Part shown: positions 50,556 through 60,860 of the stretch, one piece after another
How positions within the stretch are numbered: the first letter of the stretch is position 1
Layout: each line of letters begins with the position of its first letter
Source of the DNA: Sphingomonadales bacterium
GTDB taxonomy: Bacteria; Pseudomonadota; Alphaproteobacteria; Sphingomonadales; Sphingomonadaceae
DNA: 64,000 nucleotides
Reading direction: 5' to 3'
Assembly (NCBI GenBank): GCA_028868535.1
Contig: JAGWUH010000008.1
Location: forward strand, 38,218 to 102,217
The notes under the pieces: model-generated
What the model was told of the DNA's origin: nothing
Seen by the model: only the letters and a program-made list of their open reading frames with translations
Databases searched by the model: none
Made by a program: the position numbers and the translations under genes

Positions 50556-50930
50556 ATGGCGGTGGGACCGGGATCGGACGCGGCGACGGGTCCGGCGCAG
50601 GGTACTGTCATCGCCTTTCCCCGCCACCCGCTGCAGGTGGGATTCGACCGGCTGGAGCTGATGCGCATCCTCGACCTGTACGGCCGCATGGTCGCCGCCG
50701 GCGAGTGGCGCGACTACGCGATGGATTTCGGCAGGGACGCCGCCAGCTTCAGCGCCTTTCGCCGCGCCGCGGAGCGCCCGCAGGCGCGGATCGAGAAGCG
50801 GCCCGAGTTGCGCAACCGGCAGGGCATGTGGACGCTGTTCGGCGAGGCCGGGCAGGTCCTGAAGCGCGGCCATGAGCTGGCCGGGGTGCTGTTCCCGATC
50901 GAGCGGCGGCTGCTGAAGATCGTCGATTAG
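50556..50930 (+). CDS. DUF2794-like protein
   Basis: VIAFPRHPLQVGFDRLELMRILDLYGRMVAAGEWRDYAMDFGRDAASFSAFRRAAERPQARIEKRPELRNRQGMWTLF. Confidence 0.8.
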   Translation: MAVGPGSDAATGPAQGTVIAFPRHPLQVGFDRLELMRILDLYGRMVAAGEWRDYAMDFGRDAASFSAFRRAAERPQARIEKRPELRNRQGMWTLFGEAGQVLKRGHELAGVLFPIERRLLKIVD

Positions 50931-51547
50931 GCTGTTCTTGCCTCGACGATGGCGAGGGCGGCGGCGATGGCTTCGTCGCGGCCGAGCTCCGACGTGTCGA
51001 GCGTGACTGCATCGTCGGCGGCGCGAAGCGGCGCCTCGCTGCGTTCGCGGTCGCGGCGGTCGCGCTCGGCGAGGTCGGTCTCGATCTCGGCCAGCGTCGT
51101 GGTCCGTCCCTGAGCCTGCATCTCCAGGAAACGCCGCTGCGCGCGCGCGGCGACGCTGGCGGTGACGAACAGCTTGGCGTCGGCCTCCGGCGCGATCACC
51201 GTGCCGATGTCGCGGCCGTCGAGCACCGCGCCGCCGTTGCGGGTGGCGAAGGTGCGCTGGCGTTCGTAGAGCGCGGCGCGCACGCCCGGATGGACCGAGA
51301 CGCGGCTGGCGAGCCCGCCCGTCGCTTCGGAACGCAGCTCGGGATCGGCGAGCAGGCCGTCCGGGAAGGCACAGGCGACAAGTGCTGCCCGGGGGTCGTC
51401 CGGGTCGGCGGCGTTGAGCGCGCACTGGCGCCCGACCGCGCGGTAAAGCAGGCCGGTATCGAGGTGGGGAAGGCCGTAATGCGCGGCGAGCGCCCGGGCG
51501 ATCGTGCCCTTGCCCGAGGCGGTGGGACCGTCGACGGCAATGATCAT
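50927..51547 (-). CDS. cmk: (d)CMP kinase
   Basis: [63 protein letters not shown]. Confidence 0.97.
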   Translation of the reverse strand: MIIAVDGPTASGKGTIARALAAHYGLPHLDTGLLYRAVGRQCALNAADPDDPRAALVACAFPDGLLADPELRSEATGGLASRVSVHPGVRAALYERQRTFATRNGGAVLDGRDIGTVIAPEADAKLFVTASVAARAQRRFLEMQAQGRTTTLAEIETDLAERDRRDRERSEAPLRAADDAVTLDTSELGRDEAIAAALAIVEARTA

Positions 51548-51807
51548 TTGCGGCTCCGTTGGCGCGCCGCCTTGACCAGGCCCCAGATCGCGATCGAGGC
51601 CCAGAAGCCTTCGAGCGTGAGGCTGGCGGGATTGGTGTGGACCAGCAGCGATATCGTCAGCAGCGCGGCGCCGGCCAGGTTGGTGCCGTGGAGCACGAAC
51701 GGGTTGGGGGCGCGGTGCCAGGTCATGTAGGCATAGGCGAGGACGATGCAGGCCATGCCGGCGAAGCCGGCGATGTTGGCCAGAGTCCCCGAGATCGGCA
51801 CGATCAT
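51544..51807 (-). CDS. CBU_0592-like small membrane protein
   Basis: [77 protein letters not shown]; overlaps cmk and aroA by 4 nt each. Confidence 0.75.
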   Translation of the reverse strand: MIVPISGTLANIAGFAGMACIVLAYAYMTWHRAPNPFVLHGTNLAGAALLTISLLVHTNPASLTLEGFWASIAIWGLVKAARQRSRK

Positions 51808-53162
51808 GCGCCGGCGAGGCCGTCGAGCAGCGCTTCGAACTGCGGGAAGCTCGTCGCGATCGGGCGGGTATCGTCGACCGCGACGCCGGCCCGGCTGGCG
51901 AGCCCGGCGATCGCCATCGACATCGCGATGCGGTGGTCGAGATGGGTGGCGACCGGCTGGTGGTTGCCGCCCGGCAGCGGATCGCCGCCGGTGCCGTCGA
52001 TCACCAGGCCGTCTTCCGTTTCCTGGACGCGTGCGCCGGCGAGTTCGAGCGCGGCGCGCATCGCGGCAAGCCGGTCCGATTCCTTGACGCGCAGTTCGTC
52101 GAGGCCGCGGGTGACGGTGCGGCCCCGCGCAAGCGCGGCAGCGACGAACAGGATCGGGAACTCGTCGATCATCGACGGCGCGATCGCGGGATCGACTTCG
52201 ATCCCGGACAGGGCGGAGTGGCGGACGTGAAGGTCCGCCACGGGTTCGCCGCCGACTTCGCGCGGGTCGAGGCAGTCGATCGCGCCGCCCATCGCGCGCA
52301 GGACCTCGATCAGCCCGGCGCGGGTCGGGTTGAGGCCGACGTTCTCGATCACCAGGTCCGAGCCGGGGACGAGGAGCGCGGCGACGATGAAGAAGGCCGC
52401 CGAGGAGGGATCGCCGGGGACGTCGATCTGCTGCGGCTTCAGTTCGGCATCGCCGACGATGCGGATCACGCGGGTGCCGTCCGCTTCGACATCGACCGAG
52501 AGATCGGCGCCGAAGCCGCGCAGCATGCGCTCCGAATGATCGCGGGTGGGCACCGGCTCGATCACCGTGGTCACGCCCGGGGTGTTGAGGCCGGCGAGCA
52601 GGATCGCGCTCTTGACCTGGGCCGAGGCGACCGGGAGGCGGTAGGTGATCGGCACGGCCGGCCGCGCGCCGCGCAGCATCAGCGGCAGGGTCTGCGTGCC
52701 ATGGACGCCGGGCGTGGCGGAGACATCGGCGCCCATCAGCGACAGCGGTTCGATGACGCGGCCCATCGGCCGTTTCGACAGGCTGGCATCGCCGGTGAAG
52801 GTGGCGGTGATCGGGTGGCTGGCGACGAGGCCCATCAGCAGCCGGGTCGAGGTGCCGGAATTGCCCATGTCGAGCGCCGCCTGCGGTTGCAGCAGGGTGC
52901 CGACGCCGACTCCGTCGACCGTCCACCGGCCTTCGCCGGTCCGTTCGATGGTGGCCCCCATCGCCCGCATCGCGGCGGCCGTCGCCATGACGTCCTCGCC
53001 TTCGAGCAGGCCGGTGACGTGGGTGCGGCCGACGGCGAGCGCACCGAGCATGATCGAGCGGTGGCTGATCGACTTGTCCCCCGGCACGCGGATGCGGCCG
53101 GTGAGCGGGCCGGAGGGAAGGAAGCGCCGGGGCTTCGCCTGGGTTTCAGCGTGGCTGGACAA
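51804..53162 (-). CDS. aroA: 3-phosphoshikimate 1-carboxyvinyltransferase
   Basis: [53 protein letters not shown]. Confidence 0.97.
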   Translation of the reverse strand: MSSHAETQAKPRRFLPSGPLTGRIRVPGDKSISHRSIMLGALAVGRTHVTGLLEGEDVMATAAAMRAMGATIERTGEGRWTVDGVGVGTLLQPQAALDMGNSGTSTRLLMGLVASHPITATFTGDASLSKRPMGRVIEPLSLMGADVSATPGVHGTQTLPLMLRGARPAVPITYRLPVASAQVKSAILLAGLNTPGVTTVIEPVPTRDHSERMLRGFGADLSVDVEADGTRVIRIVGDAELKPQQIDVPGDPSSAAFFIVAALLVPGSDLVIENVGLNPTRAGLIEVLRAMGGAIDCLDPREVGGEPVADLHVRHSALSGIEVDPAIAPSMIDEFPILFVAAALARGRTVTRGLDELRVKESDRLAAMRAALELAGARVQETEDGLVIDGTGGDPLPGGNHQPVATHLDHRIAMSMAIAGLASRAGVAVDDTRPIATSFPQFEALLDGLAGA

Positions 53163-53350
53163 TTCGCGGGCTTTCGTGTGTCATTTTGCCGATCGGCAAG
53201 GCGCGCGGGCTTTTGACAGCGCGCGTCGCCTATGGCAAGGCGCGCCGCGCGCCGGGGCTGCCCAAGGGCCTGTGCCCGGATTCAGCCTTTCGATACACGT
53301 GTTTTTGCGAATGCGCCGGGGTCATGTCCGGCGAGACTTGAGGAATTGGA

Positions 53351-53671
53351 ATGGTCAAGCCTGAATGGGGCGCCAAGCATGGCTGCCCGAAATGCGGCAC
53401 CCGCTTCTACGACCTGGGCAAGGACGACCCGGTCACCTGCATCGAATGCGGCTATGCCTGGCATCCGGAGCCGGTGCTGAAGTCGAAGCAGCCGATCCCG
53501 TACGAGGAGTTGCAGAAGGACAAGGCCAAGGAAGTGGCCGACGTCGATCTGGCCGATGAGGATCTGGACATCGACGAGGACGGTGATTCGCCCGACAACG
53601 ACGTCGATCTCGGCGGCGACGACGATCTCGGCGTCGGCATGGACGACGACGGCGACGGCGACGACAACTGA
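53351..53671 (+). CDS. TIGR02300 family protein (zinc-ribbon-like with acidic Asp-rich tail)
   Basis: [37 protein letters not shown] (two CxxC) and Asp-rich C-terminus. Confidence 0.92.
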   Translation: MVKPEWGAKHGCPKCGTRFYDLGKDDPVTCIECGYAWHPEPVLKSKQPIPYEELQKDKAKEVADVDLADEDLDIDEDGDSPDNDVDLGGDDDLGVGMDDDGDGDDN

Positions 53672-53829
53672 TGTTTTTTGCGCGCCTGCCGCGATCCGCG
53701 GCGGGCGCGGAACTCTCCGCGCAAAAGGGTGAGAAAACCTCTTGCCAAGCGCGGAAGCCGCTTCTAGAGGGCGGCTCCCGGCACGAGCCGGGGCGGAAAC
53801 TCCCCAAGGTTTTCGCAGCAGTTGGAAAT

Positions 53830-53905
53830 GGGGCCTTAGCTCAGCTGGGAGAGCGCCTGCATGGCATGCAGGAGGTCAGCGGTTCGATCCCGCTAGGCTC
53901 CACCA
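53830..53905 (+). tRNA. tRNA-Ala(GGC)
   Basis: Cloverleaf with acceptor ggggcct/aggctcc (G3-U70), anticodon loop atGGCat, T-loop ggttcgatcc, encoded CCA. Confidence 0.97.
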
Positions 53906-53944
53906 ACCGCTTTCGTTGTTTTCGCTTCATGCGACACGCTGGTT

Positions 53945-54023
53945 GACGAGGTTTCGTCCGCCGGCGTTTTTCGCTTGAAGCAATCCGGATTTGCACTGGC
54001 CGACGAGGTTTCGTCCGCCGGTG
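53945..54023 (+). repeat. Two direct copies of gacgaggtttcgtccgccgg (57-bp period), each with a short hairpin
   Basis: 53945-53966 gacgaggtttcgtccgccggcg and 54002-54023 gacgaggtttcgtccgccggtg; gacga/tcgtc stem in each. Confidence 0.75.
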
Positions 54024-54066
54024 CTTTCGTCGTTTGCGGGATTACCCGCGTGTGGAGTGGCAGGGC

Positions 54067-55539
54067 ATGTTCGATTCGCTGTCCGATCGTCTCGGCGGGG
54101 TGTTCGACAAGCTGCGTGGGCGCGGGGCGCTCAAGGAGCAGGACGTCCGCGACGCCATGCGCGAGGTGCGCATCGCGCTGCTCGAGGCCGACGTCGCGCT
54201 GCCGGTGGTGCGCCGCTTCATCGACGGGGTGACCGAGCAGGCGATCGGCCAGTCGGTGCTGAAGTCGGTCACGCCGGGGCAGCAGGTCGTCAAGATCGTC
54301 AACGACGCGCTGGTCGAGATGCTCGGCGGCGAGGAGTCGGTCGGGCTCGATCTCGCCGCGACGCCGCCGGTGGTGATCATGATGGTCGGCCTGCAAGGCT
54401 CGGGCAAGACCACGACCACCGCGAAGCTGGGCAAGCTGCTGCGCGAGAAGCAGGGCAAGAAGGTGCTGATGGCGTCGCTCGACGTCAATCGCCCGGCCGC
54501 GCAGGAGCAGCTGCGCGTGCTCGGCGAGCAGACCGGCGTGGCGACGCTGCCGATCATCGCCGGGCAGACCCCGACCGCGATCGCCGAGCGCGCCGTGCAT
54601 GCGGCGAAGCTGCAGGCGGTCGACGTGCTGCTGCTCGACACCGCCGGGCGGCTTCACGTCGACCAGGCGCTGATGGACGAGATGAAGGCGGTGGCCGGCA
54701 TCTCCAGCCCGAAGGAAACGCTGCTCGTCGTCGATTCGCTGACCGGCCAGGACGCGGTCAACGTCGCGCAGAGCTTCGGCGGCCAGGTCGACCTGACCGG
54801 CGTGATCCTGACGCGGATGGACGGCGATGCGCGCGGCGGCGCGGCGCTGTCGATGCGCGCGGTCACCGGCAAGCCGATCAAGTTCGCCGGGACCGGCGAG
54901 AAGCTCGACGCGATCGAGCCGTTCCATCCCGGGCGCGTGGCGGGGCGCATCCTCGGCATGGGCGACGTGGTATCGCTGGTCGAGAAGGCGGCCGCGGCGG
55001 TCGACGCCGAGGAAGCCGACAAGCTCGCGCAGCGCATGGCCAAGGGCCAGTTCGACATGAACGACCTGCGCATGCAGCTGCGGCAGATGCAGAAGATGGG
55101 CGGCCTCGGCGCGCTGGCGGGGATGCTGCCGGGGATGAAGAAGGCCAAGGCGGCGATGCAGTCCTCGGGCATGGACGATCGCGTGCTGCTGCGCATGGAC
55201 GCGATCATCGGCTCGATGACGCCGAAGGAGCGCACGCGGCCCGACCTGCTGAACGCCAAGCGCAAGATCCGCATCGCCAAGGGTTCGGGCACCCAGGTCC
55301 AGGACGTCAACAAGCTGCTCAAGATGCACCAGGAAATGGAGCGCGCGATGAAGCAGATCAAGAAGATGGGCGGGCTGAAGGGCCTGGCCAGCCTCTTTGG
55401 CGGCGGCGGGCTGGGTGCGGCGATGCCGGGAATCGGTGGCGATCTGGGGGCCGGGGGCAAGCTGCCCGGCCTTGGCGGCGGCGGTCTTCCCGGGCTGGGC
55501 GGCGGCGGCCCCGATCTCTCGAAGTTTCTGAAGAAGTAA
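54067..55539 (+). CDS. ffh: Signal recognition particle protein
   Basis: [61 protein letters not shown], Met-rich M-domain. Confidence 0.98.
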   Translation: MFDSLSDRLGGVFDKLRGRGALKEQDVRDAMREVRIALLEADVALPVVRRFIDGVTEQAIGQSVLKSVTPGQQVVKIVNDALVEMLGGEESVGLDLAATPPVVIMMVGLQGSGKTTTTAKLGKLLREKQGKKVLMASLDVNRPAAQEQLRVLGEQTGVATLPIIAGQTPTAIAERAVHAAKLQAVDVLLLDTAGRLHVDQALMDEMKAVAGISSPKETLLVVDSLTGQDAVNVAQSFGGQVDLTGVILTRMDGDARGGAALSMRAVTGKPIKFAGTGEKLDAIEPFHPGRVAGRILGMGDVVSLVEKAAAAVDAEEADKLAQRMAKGQFDMNDLRMQLRQMQKMGGLGALAGMLPGMKKAKAAMQSSGMDDRVLLRMDAIIGSMTPKERTRPDLLNAKRKIRIAKGSGTQVQDVNKLLKMHQEMERAMKQIKKMGGLKGLASLFGGGGLGAAMPGIGGDLGAGGKLPGLGGGGLPGLGGGGPDLSKFLKK

Positions 55540-55570
55540 GCGTCTCAAGGTTCAATCGAAAGGATTTTCC

Positions 55571-56014
55571 ATGTCTGTTTCCATCCGGCTTTCGCGCGGC
55601 GGCTCGAAGAAGCGCCCGTATTACAAGGTCGTCGTCTCGAACAGCCGCTCGCCGCGCGATGGCAAGTATCTCGAGCAGGTCGGCACCTACAACCCGCTGC
55701 TGGCCAAGGACGACGCCAACCGCGTGAAGCTGGTCGAGGACCGCGTGCGCTACTGGCTGGGCGTCGGCGCGCAGCCGACCGACCGCGTTGCCCGCATGCT
55801 CGACAAGGCCGGGATCAAGGAACGCGCCGCGACCAGCAACCCGCAGAAGGGCGAGCCGGGCAAGAAGGCCAAGGAACGCGCCGAGGACAAGGCCGCGAAG
55901 GCTGCCGAGGCGGCCGAGGCTGCTGCCGCCGCCGCTGCCGCTCCGGCGGAAGAGCCGGCTGCCGAGGAAGCGGCGGCCGAGGCTCCGGCTGCTGAAGAAG
56001 CCGCTTCGGAGTAA
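55571..56014 (+). CDS. rpsP: 30S ribosomal protein S16 with Ala/Glu-rich C-terminal extension
   Basis: [44 protein letters not shown]. Confidence 0.98.
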   Translation: MSVSIRLSRGGSKKRPYYKVVVSNSRSPRDGKYLEQVGTYNPLLAKDDANRVKLVEDRVRYWLGVGAQPTDRVARMLDKAGIKERAATSNPQKGEPGKKAKERAEDKAAKAAEAAEAAAAAAAAPAEEPAAEEAAAEAPAAEEAASE

Positions 56015-56020
56015 TCCGGC

Positions 56021-56521
56021 ATGGCGGACCGGCTGGTGACCATGGCGGCGGTGGCCGCCGCCCATGGCATCGGCGGCGAGGTCCGCCTCAAGCTGTTCGG
56101 CGAGGGCGTGGCGGCGCTGAAGCGCTACCGCGCCTTTGTCGTGTCCGGCACCGGCGCGACGCTGACGGTGAAGGCGCTGCGCGACGACGGCAAGGGCGGC
56201 GCGATCGCGCGGTTTGCCGAAGTCGCGGATCGCACCGCGGCGGAGAAACTGCGCGGCAGCACGCTGGCAGTGCCGCGCGCCGAACTGCCGGCGCTGGGGG
56301 CGGGTGAATACTACCATGCCGACCTGATCGGGCTGGCGGCGGTCTCGACCGACGGCGCGGCGCTGGGGCACGTGGTGGCGGTCGAGAACTTCGGCGCGGG
56401 GGACATCCTCGAGATCGAGAGCCCGGACCGGAAACGCTTCATGGTGCCGATGCGGCCCGAGGCGGTGCCCGAGTGGGATGCGGCGCGGGTGCTGGTGGCG
56501 GCGGAATTCGTCGACTTGTAG
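56021..56521 (+). CDS. rimM: Ribosome maturation factor RimM
   Basis: VTMAAVAAAHGIGGEVRLKLFGEG..., GEYYHADLIGLAAVSTDGAALGHVVAVENFGAGDILEIE; follows rpsP. Confidence 0.95.
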   Translation: MADRLVTMAAVAAAHGIGGEVRLKLFGEGVAALKRYRAFVVSGTGATLTVKALRDDGKGGAIARFAEVADRTAAEKLRGSTLAVPRAELPALGAGEYYHADLIGLAAVSTDGAALGHVVAVENFGAGDILEIESPDRKRFMVPMRPEAVPEWDAARVLVAAEFVDL

Positions 56522-56580
56522 TTCGCGGGCTGCGTGGCGGCGATGGGCGGCGGCCGGGCTTGCAGTTCGGGCCGGGCGCG

Positions 56581-56603
56581 TGTATATACGGGATGTGTAT
56601 ACA
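56581..56603. promoter_or_regulatory. Inverted repeat TGTATA-N11-TATACA upstream of the vapB-like gene (putative autoregulatory operator)
   Basis: Perfect 6-bp arms, 28 bp upstream of the antitoxin ATG; an AT-rich island in GC-rich surroundings. Confidence 0.5.
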
Positions 56604-56630
56604 GGGGGCGACCGGACCATAGAGGCTTGT

Positions 56631-56909
56631 ATGGGCAGGGAATTTCGTGCCAAGGTGTTCAAGTCGGGTAATTCGCTGGCATTGCGGATTCCCAAGGATA
56701 TGGGCTTGAGCGAGGGCACCGTGATGCGGGTTCGCGAGGAACGGCAGGGCTTCGTGATCGAGCCCGAGGAGGCACCGCGGCGCGGGATCGACGTCAGCGG
56801 GTTCGCAGGGAAGTGCCCGGGGATCAAGCTGGCGCCGCGCGAGGACTTCGAGGAGCGGCCATCGACGATTGCCGCGCGCCTGGCGGCCGAGGGCAAGGGC
56901 CCGGCGTGA
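56631..56909 (+). CDS. AbrB/MazE-family antitoxin (VapB-like)
   Basis: MGREFRAKVFKSGNSLALRIPKDMGLSEGTVMRVREERQGFVIEPEE; SpoVT/AbrB swapped-hairpin signature. Confidence 0.85.
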   Translation: MGREFRAKVFKSGNSLALRIPKDMGLSEGTVMRVREERQGFVIEPEEAPRRGIDVSGFAGKCPGIKLAPREDFEERPSTIAARLAAEGKGPA

Positions 56910-57283
56910 TCCGTTACCTGATCGATGCCAATGCCGTCGTCTATGCGATGGATGTCGGTCACGAGGTGCTGACTGACCGGATGGCAACCTGTGCGCCGGG
57001 CGAAATCGCGGTTTCCACGATCAGTTTCGCTGAAGTTGCCTACGGGACATATGTAGGCAAACCGCCATCGCCTGAGGTGCTCGAAGCGTTCGTCGCGGTG
57101 GTTCCCATCCTGCCGTTCGACGAGGCGGCGGCGCGGGAATATGCGAAGTTGCCGTTTCGGCGGGCGCGGTTCGATCGGTTGCTGGCCGCGCACGCGCTGA
57201 GCATCGGGGCGACGGTGGTGACGGCGAATTGCGCGGATTTTGCCGATGTGCCGGGGTTGCTGGTCGAGGACTGGACGGTGTGA
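56906..57283 (+). CDS. PIN-domain ribonuclease toxin (VapC-like)
   Basis: GTG start overlapping the vapB stop; [16 protein letters not shown]...ISFAEVAYG...[31 protein letters not shown] (conserved acidic PIN residues). Confidence 0.88.
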   Translation: MIRYLIDANAVVYAMDVGHEVLTDRMATCAPGEIAVSTISFAEVAYGTYVGKPPSPEVLEAFVAVVPILPFDEAAAREYAKLPFRRARFDRLLAAHALSIGATVVTANCADFADVPGLLVEDWTV

Positions 57284-58020
57284 CTTTCGCGGCGAAGATC
57301 CTGACGCTTTATCCCGAGATGTTTCCCGGGCCGCTGGGCGTGTCGCTGGCCGGGCGGGCGCTGGCGGAGGGGACCTGGTCCTGCGAGACCGTGCAAATCC
57401 GGGATTTTGCCGAGGACCGGCACCGGACCGTCGATGATACACCGGCGGGCGGCGGCGCAGGGATGGTGCTGAAGGTCGATGTGCTGGCGCGGGCGATCGA
57501 TGCGGCGCGGGAGCATCAGCCCGAGTGCCCTGTCATCGCCATGACGCCGCGGGGGAAGCCGATTTCGCAGGCGCGGATTCGCGAGCTGGCGGCGGGCCCG
57601 GGGGTGATCCTGGTGTGCGGTCGTTTTGAGGGCTTCGACGAGCGGATCTTTGCCGGGCGCGACGTCGAGGAAGTGTCGGTCGGCGACATCGTGCTGTCGG
57701 GCGGCGAGTGCGCCGCGCTGATGGTTCTCGACGCTTGCATTCGCCTGCTTCCCGGCGTAATGGGCGCGGCCCACTCGGGGTTCGAGGAGTCGTTCGAGAA
57801 CGGTCTGCTTGAATACCCGCAGTTTACCCGTCCTGTGGAATGGGAAGGGCACGCGATCCCTGAAGTGCTGCGATCGGGGGATCACGGACGCATTGCCGAT
57901 TGGCGGAAACGCCAGTCGGAAGCGGATACACGGCTACGCAGGCCGGATCTTTGGGAGCGCCATGAGGGTGCTCGGGTCCAGCCTGCCTCTGGTGCGCGGC
58001 GCAAAGACGAAGGAAAATGA
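57280..58020 (+). CDS. trmD: tRNA (guanine37-N1)-methyltransferase
   Basis: GTG start overlapping the vapC stop; [70 protein letters not shown]. Confidence 0.96.
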   Translation: MTFAAKILTLYPEMFPGPLGVSLAGRALAEGTWSCETVQIRDFAEDRHRTVDDTPAGGGAGMVLKVDVLARAIDAAREHQPECPVIAMTPRGKPISQARIRELAAGPGVILVCGRFEGFDERIFAGRDVEEVSVGDIVLSGGECAALMVLDACIRLLPGVMGAAHSGFEESFENGLLEYPQFTRPVEWEGHAIPEVLRSGDHGRIADWRKRQSEADTRLRRPDLWERHEGARVQPASGARRKDEGK

Positions 58021-58025
58021 GGGAC

Positions 58026-58394
58026 ATGAACCTCATCCAGCAGATCGAGGCCGAGGAAATCGCCAAGGCCGCCAAGGACATTCCGGCATTCCGCCCGGGT
58101 GACACCGTGCGCGTCGGCGTGAAGGTCATCGAAGGTGACCGCAGCCGTATCCAGGCCTATGAAGGCGTATGCATCGCGCGTTCGAACAAGGGTTTCGGCA
58201 GCAACTTCACCGTTCGCAAGATGAGCTTCGGTGAGGGCGTGGAGCGTGTGTTCCCGCTGTACTCGCCCACCATCGATTCGATTACCCTGGTGCGCAAGGG
58301 CGTCGTGCGTCGCGCGAAGCTCTACTACCTGCGCGGTCGCACCGGCAAACGCGCGCGTATTGCCGAGCGTCGCGACACGCGCCAGGAGGGCTGA
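58026..58394 (+). CDS. rplS: 50S ribosomal protein L19
   Basis: [81 protein letters not shown]. Confidence 0.98.
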   Translation: MNLIQQIEAEEIAKAAKDIPAFRPGDTVRVGVKVIEGDRSRIQAYEGVCIARSNKGFGSNFTVRKMSFGEGVERVFPLYSPTIDSITLVRKGVVRRAKLYYLRGRTGKRARIAERRDTRQEG

Positions 58395-58419
58395 GCCCCA
58401 CCTTTATACGGGTTACCGT

Positions 58420-58457
58420 GAAAGGGCGTCCTGGCAGACCAGCCGGGGCGCCCTTTC
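58420..58457 (+). terminator. Putative terminator of the rpsP-rplS operon
   Basis: gaaagggcg ... cgccctttc 9-bp stem directly downstream of rplS. Confidence 0.65.
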
Positions 58458-58508
58458 GCTGTTTGTCCCCGCGATGATTTCCTCCCCCCACGGAGTTTGA
58501 CCCTTGTC

Positions 58509-60785
58509 ATGCGAACCTTGCGCCATGCCTTGCTTGCCTGTTCCTGCCTGCTGCTTTGCGCGCCTGCCTTCGCGGGAGTTGCGCCGGTGAGCGCGGCGGC
58601 CAGCACCGGGGCGCTGACGTTCGAGCGCGTGTTCGGCAGTCCGGGGTTGAACGGGCCGGCGCCGCGCGGGGTGCGGCTGTCGCCCGATGGGCGCTGGCTG
58701 ACGGTGCTGAAGAACCGGGCCGACGACCGCGAGCGTTATGACCTGTGGGGGTTCGATCGCCAGTCGGGCCAGTGGACGATGCTGGTCGATTCGAAGAAGC
58801 TTTCCTCGGGGCGCGCGCTTTCCGAAGCCGAGAAGATGCAGCGCGAGCGGATGCGCGTGGGCGACCTCAAGGGCATCATTTCCTATGAGTGGGCCGCCGA
58901 CGGCAAGGGGCTGCTGGTGCCGTTGGACGGCGACCTGCTGCTGGTGGCGCTGGACGGCACTGCGCGCAAGCTGGACGGGGTGGCCGGCGATGCGATGGAT
59001 GCGGGGTTGAGCCCGAAGGGGCATTACGTCTCGTTCGTGGCGGACCGGCGGTTCTGGGTGGGTGGCGTCGAAGCCAAGGACACCAATGCCAGGCCAGTGG
59101 CGATCACCCCCGAGGAGCAGTCCGCCACGGTGCGTTGGGGCGAGGCCGAGTTCGTCGCGCAGGAGGAAATGGCGCGGTTCAAGGGGGCGTGGTGGGCGCC
59201 TGATGACAGCCGGATCGCGGTGGAGCGCTTCGACGAGGGACACGTGGGCGTGGTGACGCGCGCGGCGATCGGCGCGGCGGGGACGAAGACATTCGAGCAG
59301 CGCTATCCGGCAGCGGGGACCGCGAATGTGGCGGTTTCGTTGTGGGTCGTGAAGCCCGATGGCTCGGCGCGGGTGCAGGTGGACCTGGGGGCCGATCCCG
59401 ACATCTACCTCGCGCGGGTGGACTGGGCGAAGGACGGCAAGACGCTCTACGTGCAGCGCGAGAACCGCGCGCAGACGCGGCTGGACATGCTCAGCGTCGA
59501 TCCGGCGACGGGCGCGGCGAAGGTGCTGTTCAGCGAGACCGCCCGGGACAAGAGCTGGATCAATCTGACCGATTCCTATCGCTTCCTGAAAGACGGCAGC
59601 CTGATCTGGTGGAGCGAGCGCGACGGGTTCGGGCACCTGTACCGCTTCCGTGACGGGCAGTGGTTGCAACTGACCAGCGGGTCGTGGGTGGTGACGGGCC
59701 TTGTCGGCGTGGACGAGGCCGGGGGCCGCGTGTTCTTCACCGGCACGAAGGACGACCAGTTGGCGCCGCAGGTCTATGCAGTGGAGATTCCCAAGGATTC
59801 CGGGGTGCATCCCGGCAAGCCCGAGCGGCTGACCGAGCCGGGCTGGGTGAACGCCGCCAGCATGGATCGCAAGGGCCAGACGCTGCTGGTATCGCGCAGT
59901 GCGCAGAACCAGCCGCCGCAGGTCTATGTGGCCGATGCCACCGGCAAGCGGCTGGCGTGGGTGGAGGAGAACGCGGTTGCGGGCGCGCATCCTTACGCGC
60001 CGTATCTGAAGGCGCATCGCGCGCCGACCTATGGCACGGTGAAGGCCGATGACGGCACGTTGCTGCACTGGCGGATGATCACCCCGGTGATGGAGCCGGG
60101 CAAGCGCTATCCGGTGTTTTTCGAGCATTACGGCGGGCCGCATGTGCAGGTCGTCAGCAAGGGCTGGACCGGGTCGCTGGCGCAGGCGATCGTGGCGAAG
60201 GGCTATGTCTATTTCGAGATCGACAACCGCGGCAGCGCCGACCGGGGCGTGGCGTTCGAGAGTTCGATCTGGCACGCGATGGGCAGCGTGGAAGTGGCGG
60301 ACCAGCGCGCCGGGCTGCATTACCTGAAGAGCCTGCCGTTCGTCGATCCCGCGAAGATCGCGACGTATGGCTGGTCGTATGGCGGCTACATGACGCTGAA
60401 GATGCTGGAGGCCGATCCGGGGGCTTATGCGGCCGGCATCTCGGGCGCGCCGGTGACGAAGTGGGAACTGTACGACACGCATTATACCGAGCGCTATCTG
60501 GGCGATCCGAAGGCGGCGGGCGGGGTCTATGCGAAGGCCGACGCGCTGGGCGATGCCGCGAAGATTTCGGACCCGCTGCTGCTGATCCACGGCATGGCCG
60601 ACGACAACGTGGTGTTCGAGAATTCGACTGCGCTGATCGCGAAGTTGCAGGGCGAAAACGTGCCGTTCGAGATGATGCTGTACCCGGGGTATACGCACCG
60701 GGTGACGGGGCCGAAGATCGGGCCCCATGTGTGGGAGACGATCTTCGCGTTTCTGGCGCGGCATGGCGTTGTTCCGCCGAAATAG
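58509..60785 (+). CDS. S9 family peptidase (dipeptidyl peptidase IV-like)
   Basis: Signal peptide; DPP-IV beta-propeller; catalytic GWSYGGYMTLKMLE, HGMADDNVVFENS, YPGYTHRV. Confidence 0.94.
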   Translation: MRTLRHALLACSCLLLCAPAFAGVAPVSAAASTGALTFERVFGSPGLNGPAPRGVRLSPDGRWLTVLKNRADDRERYDLWGFDRQSGQWTMLVDSKKLSSGRALSEAEKMQRERMRVGDLKGIISYEWAADGKGLLVPLDGDLLLVALDGTARKLDGVAGDAMDAGLSPKGHYVSFVADRRFWVGGVEAKDTNARPVAITPEEQSATVRWGEAEFVAQEEMARFKGAWWAPDDSRIAVERFDEGHVGVVTRAAIGAAGTKTFEQRYPAAGTANVAVSLWVVKPDGSARVQVDLGADPDIYLARVDWAKDGKTLYVQRENRAQTRLDMLSVDPATGAAKVLFSETARDKSWINLTDSYRFLKDGSLIWWSERDGFGHLYRFRDGQWLQLTSGSWVVTGLVGVDEAGGRVFFTGTKDDQLAPQVYAVEIPKDSGVHPGKPERLTEPGWVNAASMDRKGQTLLVSRSAQNQPPQVYVADATGKRLAWVEENAVAGAHPYAPYLKAHRAPTYGTVKADDGTLLHWRMITPVMEPGKRYPVFFEHYGGPHVQVVSKGWTGSLAQAIVAKGYVYFEIDNRGSADRGVAFESSIWHAMGSVEVADQRAGLHYLKSLPFVDPAKIATYGWSYGGYMTLKMLEADPGAYAAGISGAPVTKWELYDTHYTERYLGDPKAAGGVYAKADALGDAAKISDPLLLIHGMADDNVVFENSTALIAKLQGENVPFEMMLYPGYTHRVTGPKIGPHVWETIFAFLARHGVVPPK

Positions 60786-60860
60786 CGGCCATTCTGTTCA
60801 ATTGATGACTTGCGGACGCGGCCCGAGCGGGTACGGCGGCCGCGCTAGAGGAGTAAGACG

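Noticed and set aside
58413-60764. 783-aa minus-strand ORF opposite the DPP-IV-like gene
   Set aside because: Antisense shadow ORF with Arg/His/Pro-biased low-information sequence; the plus-strand peptidase has clear catalytic motifs.
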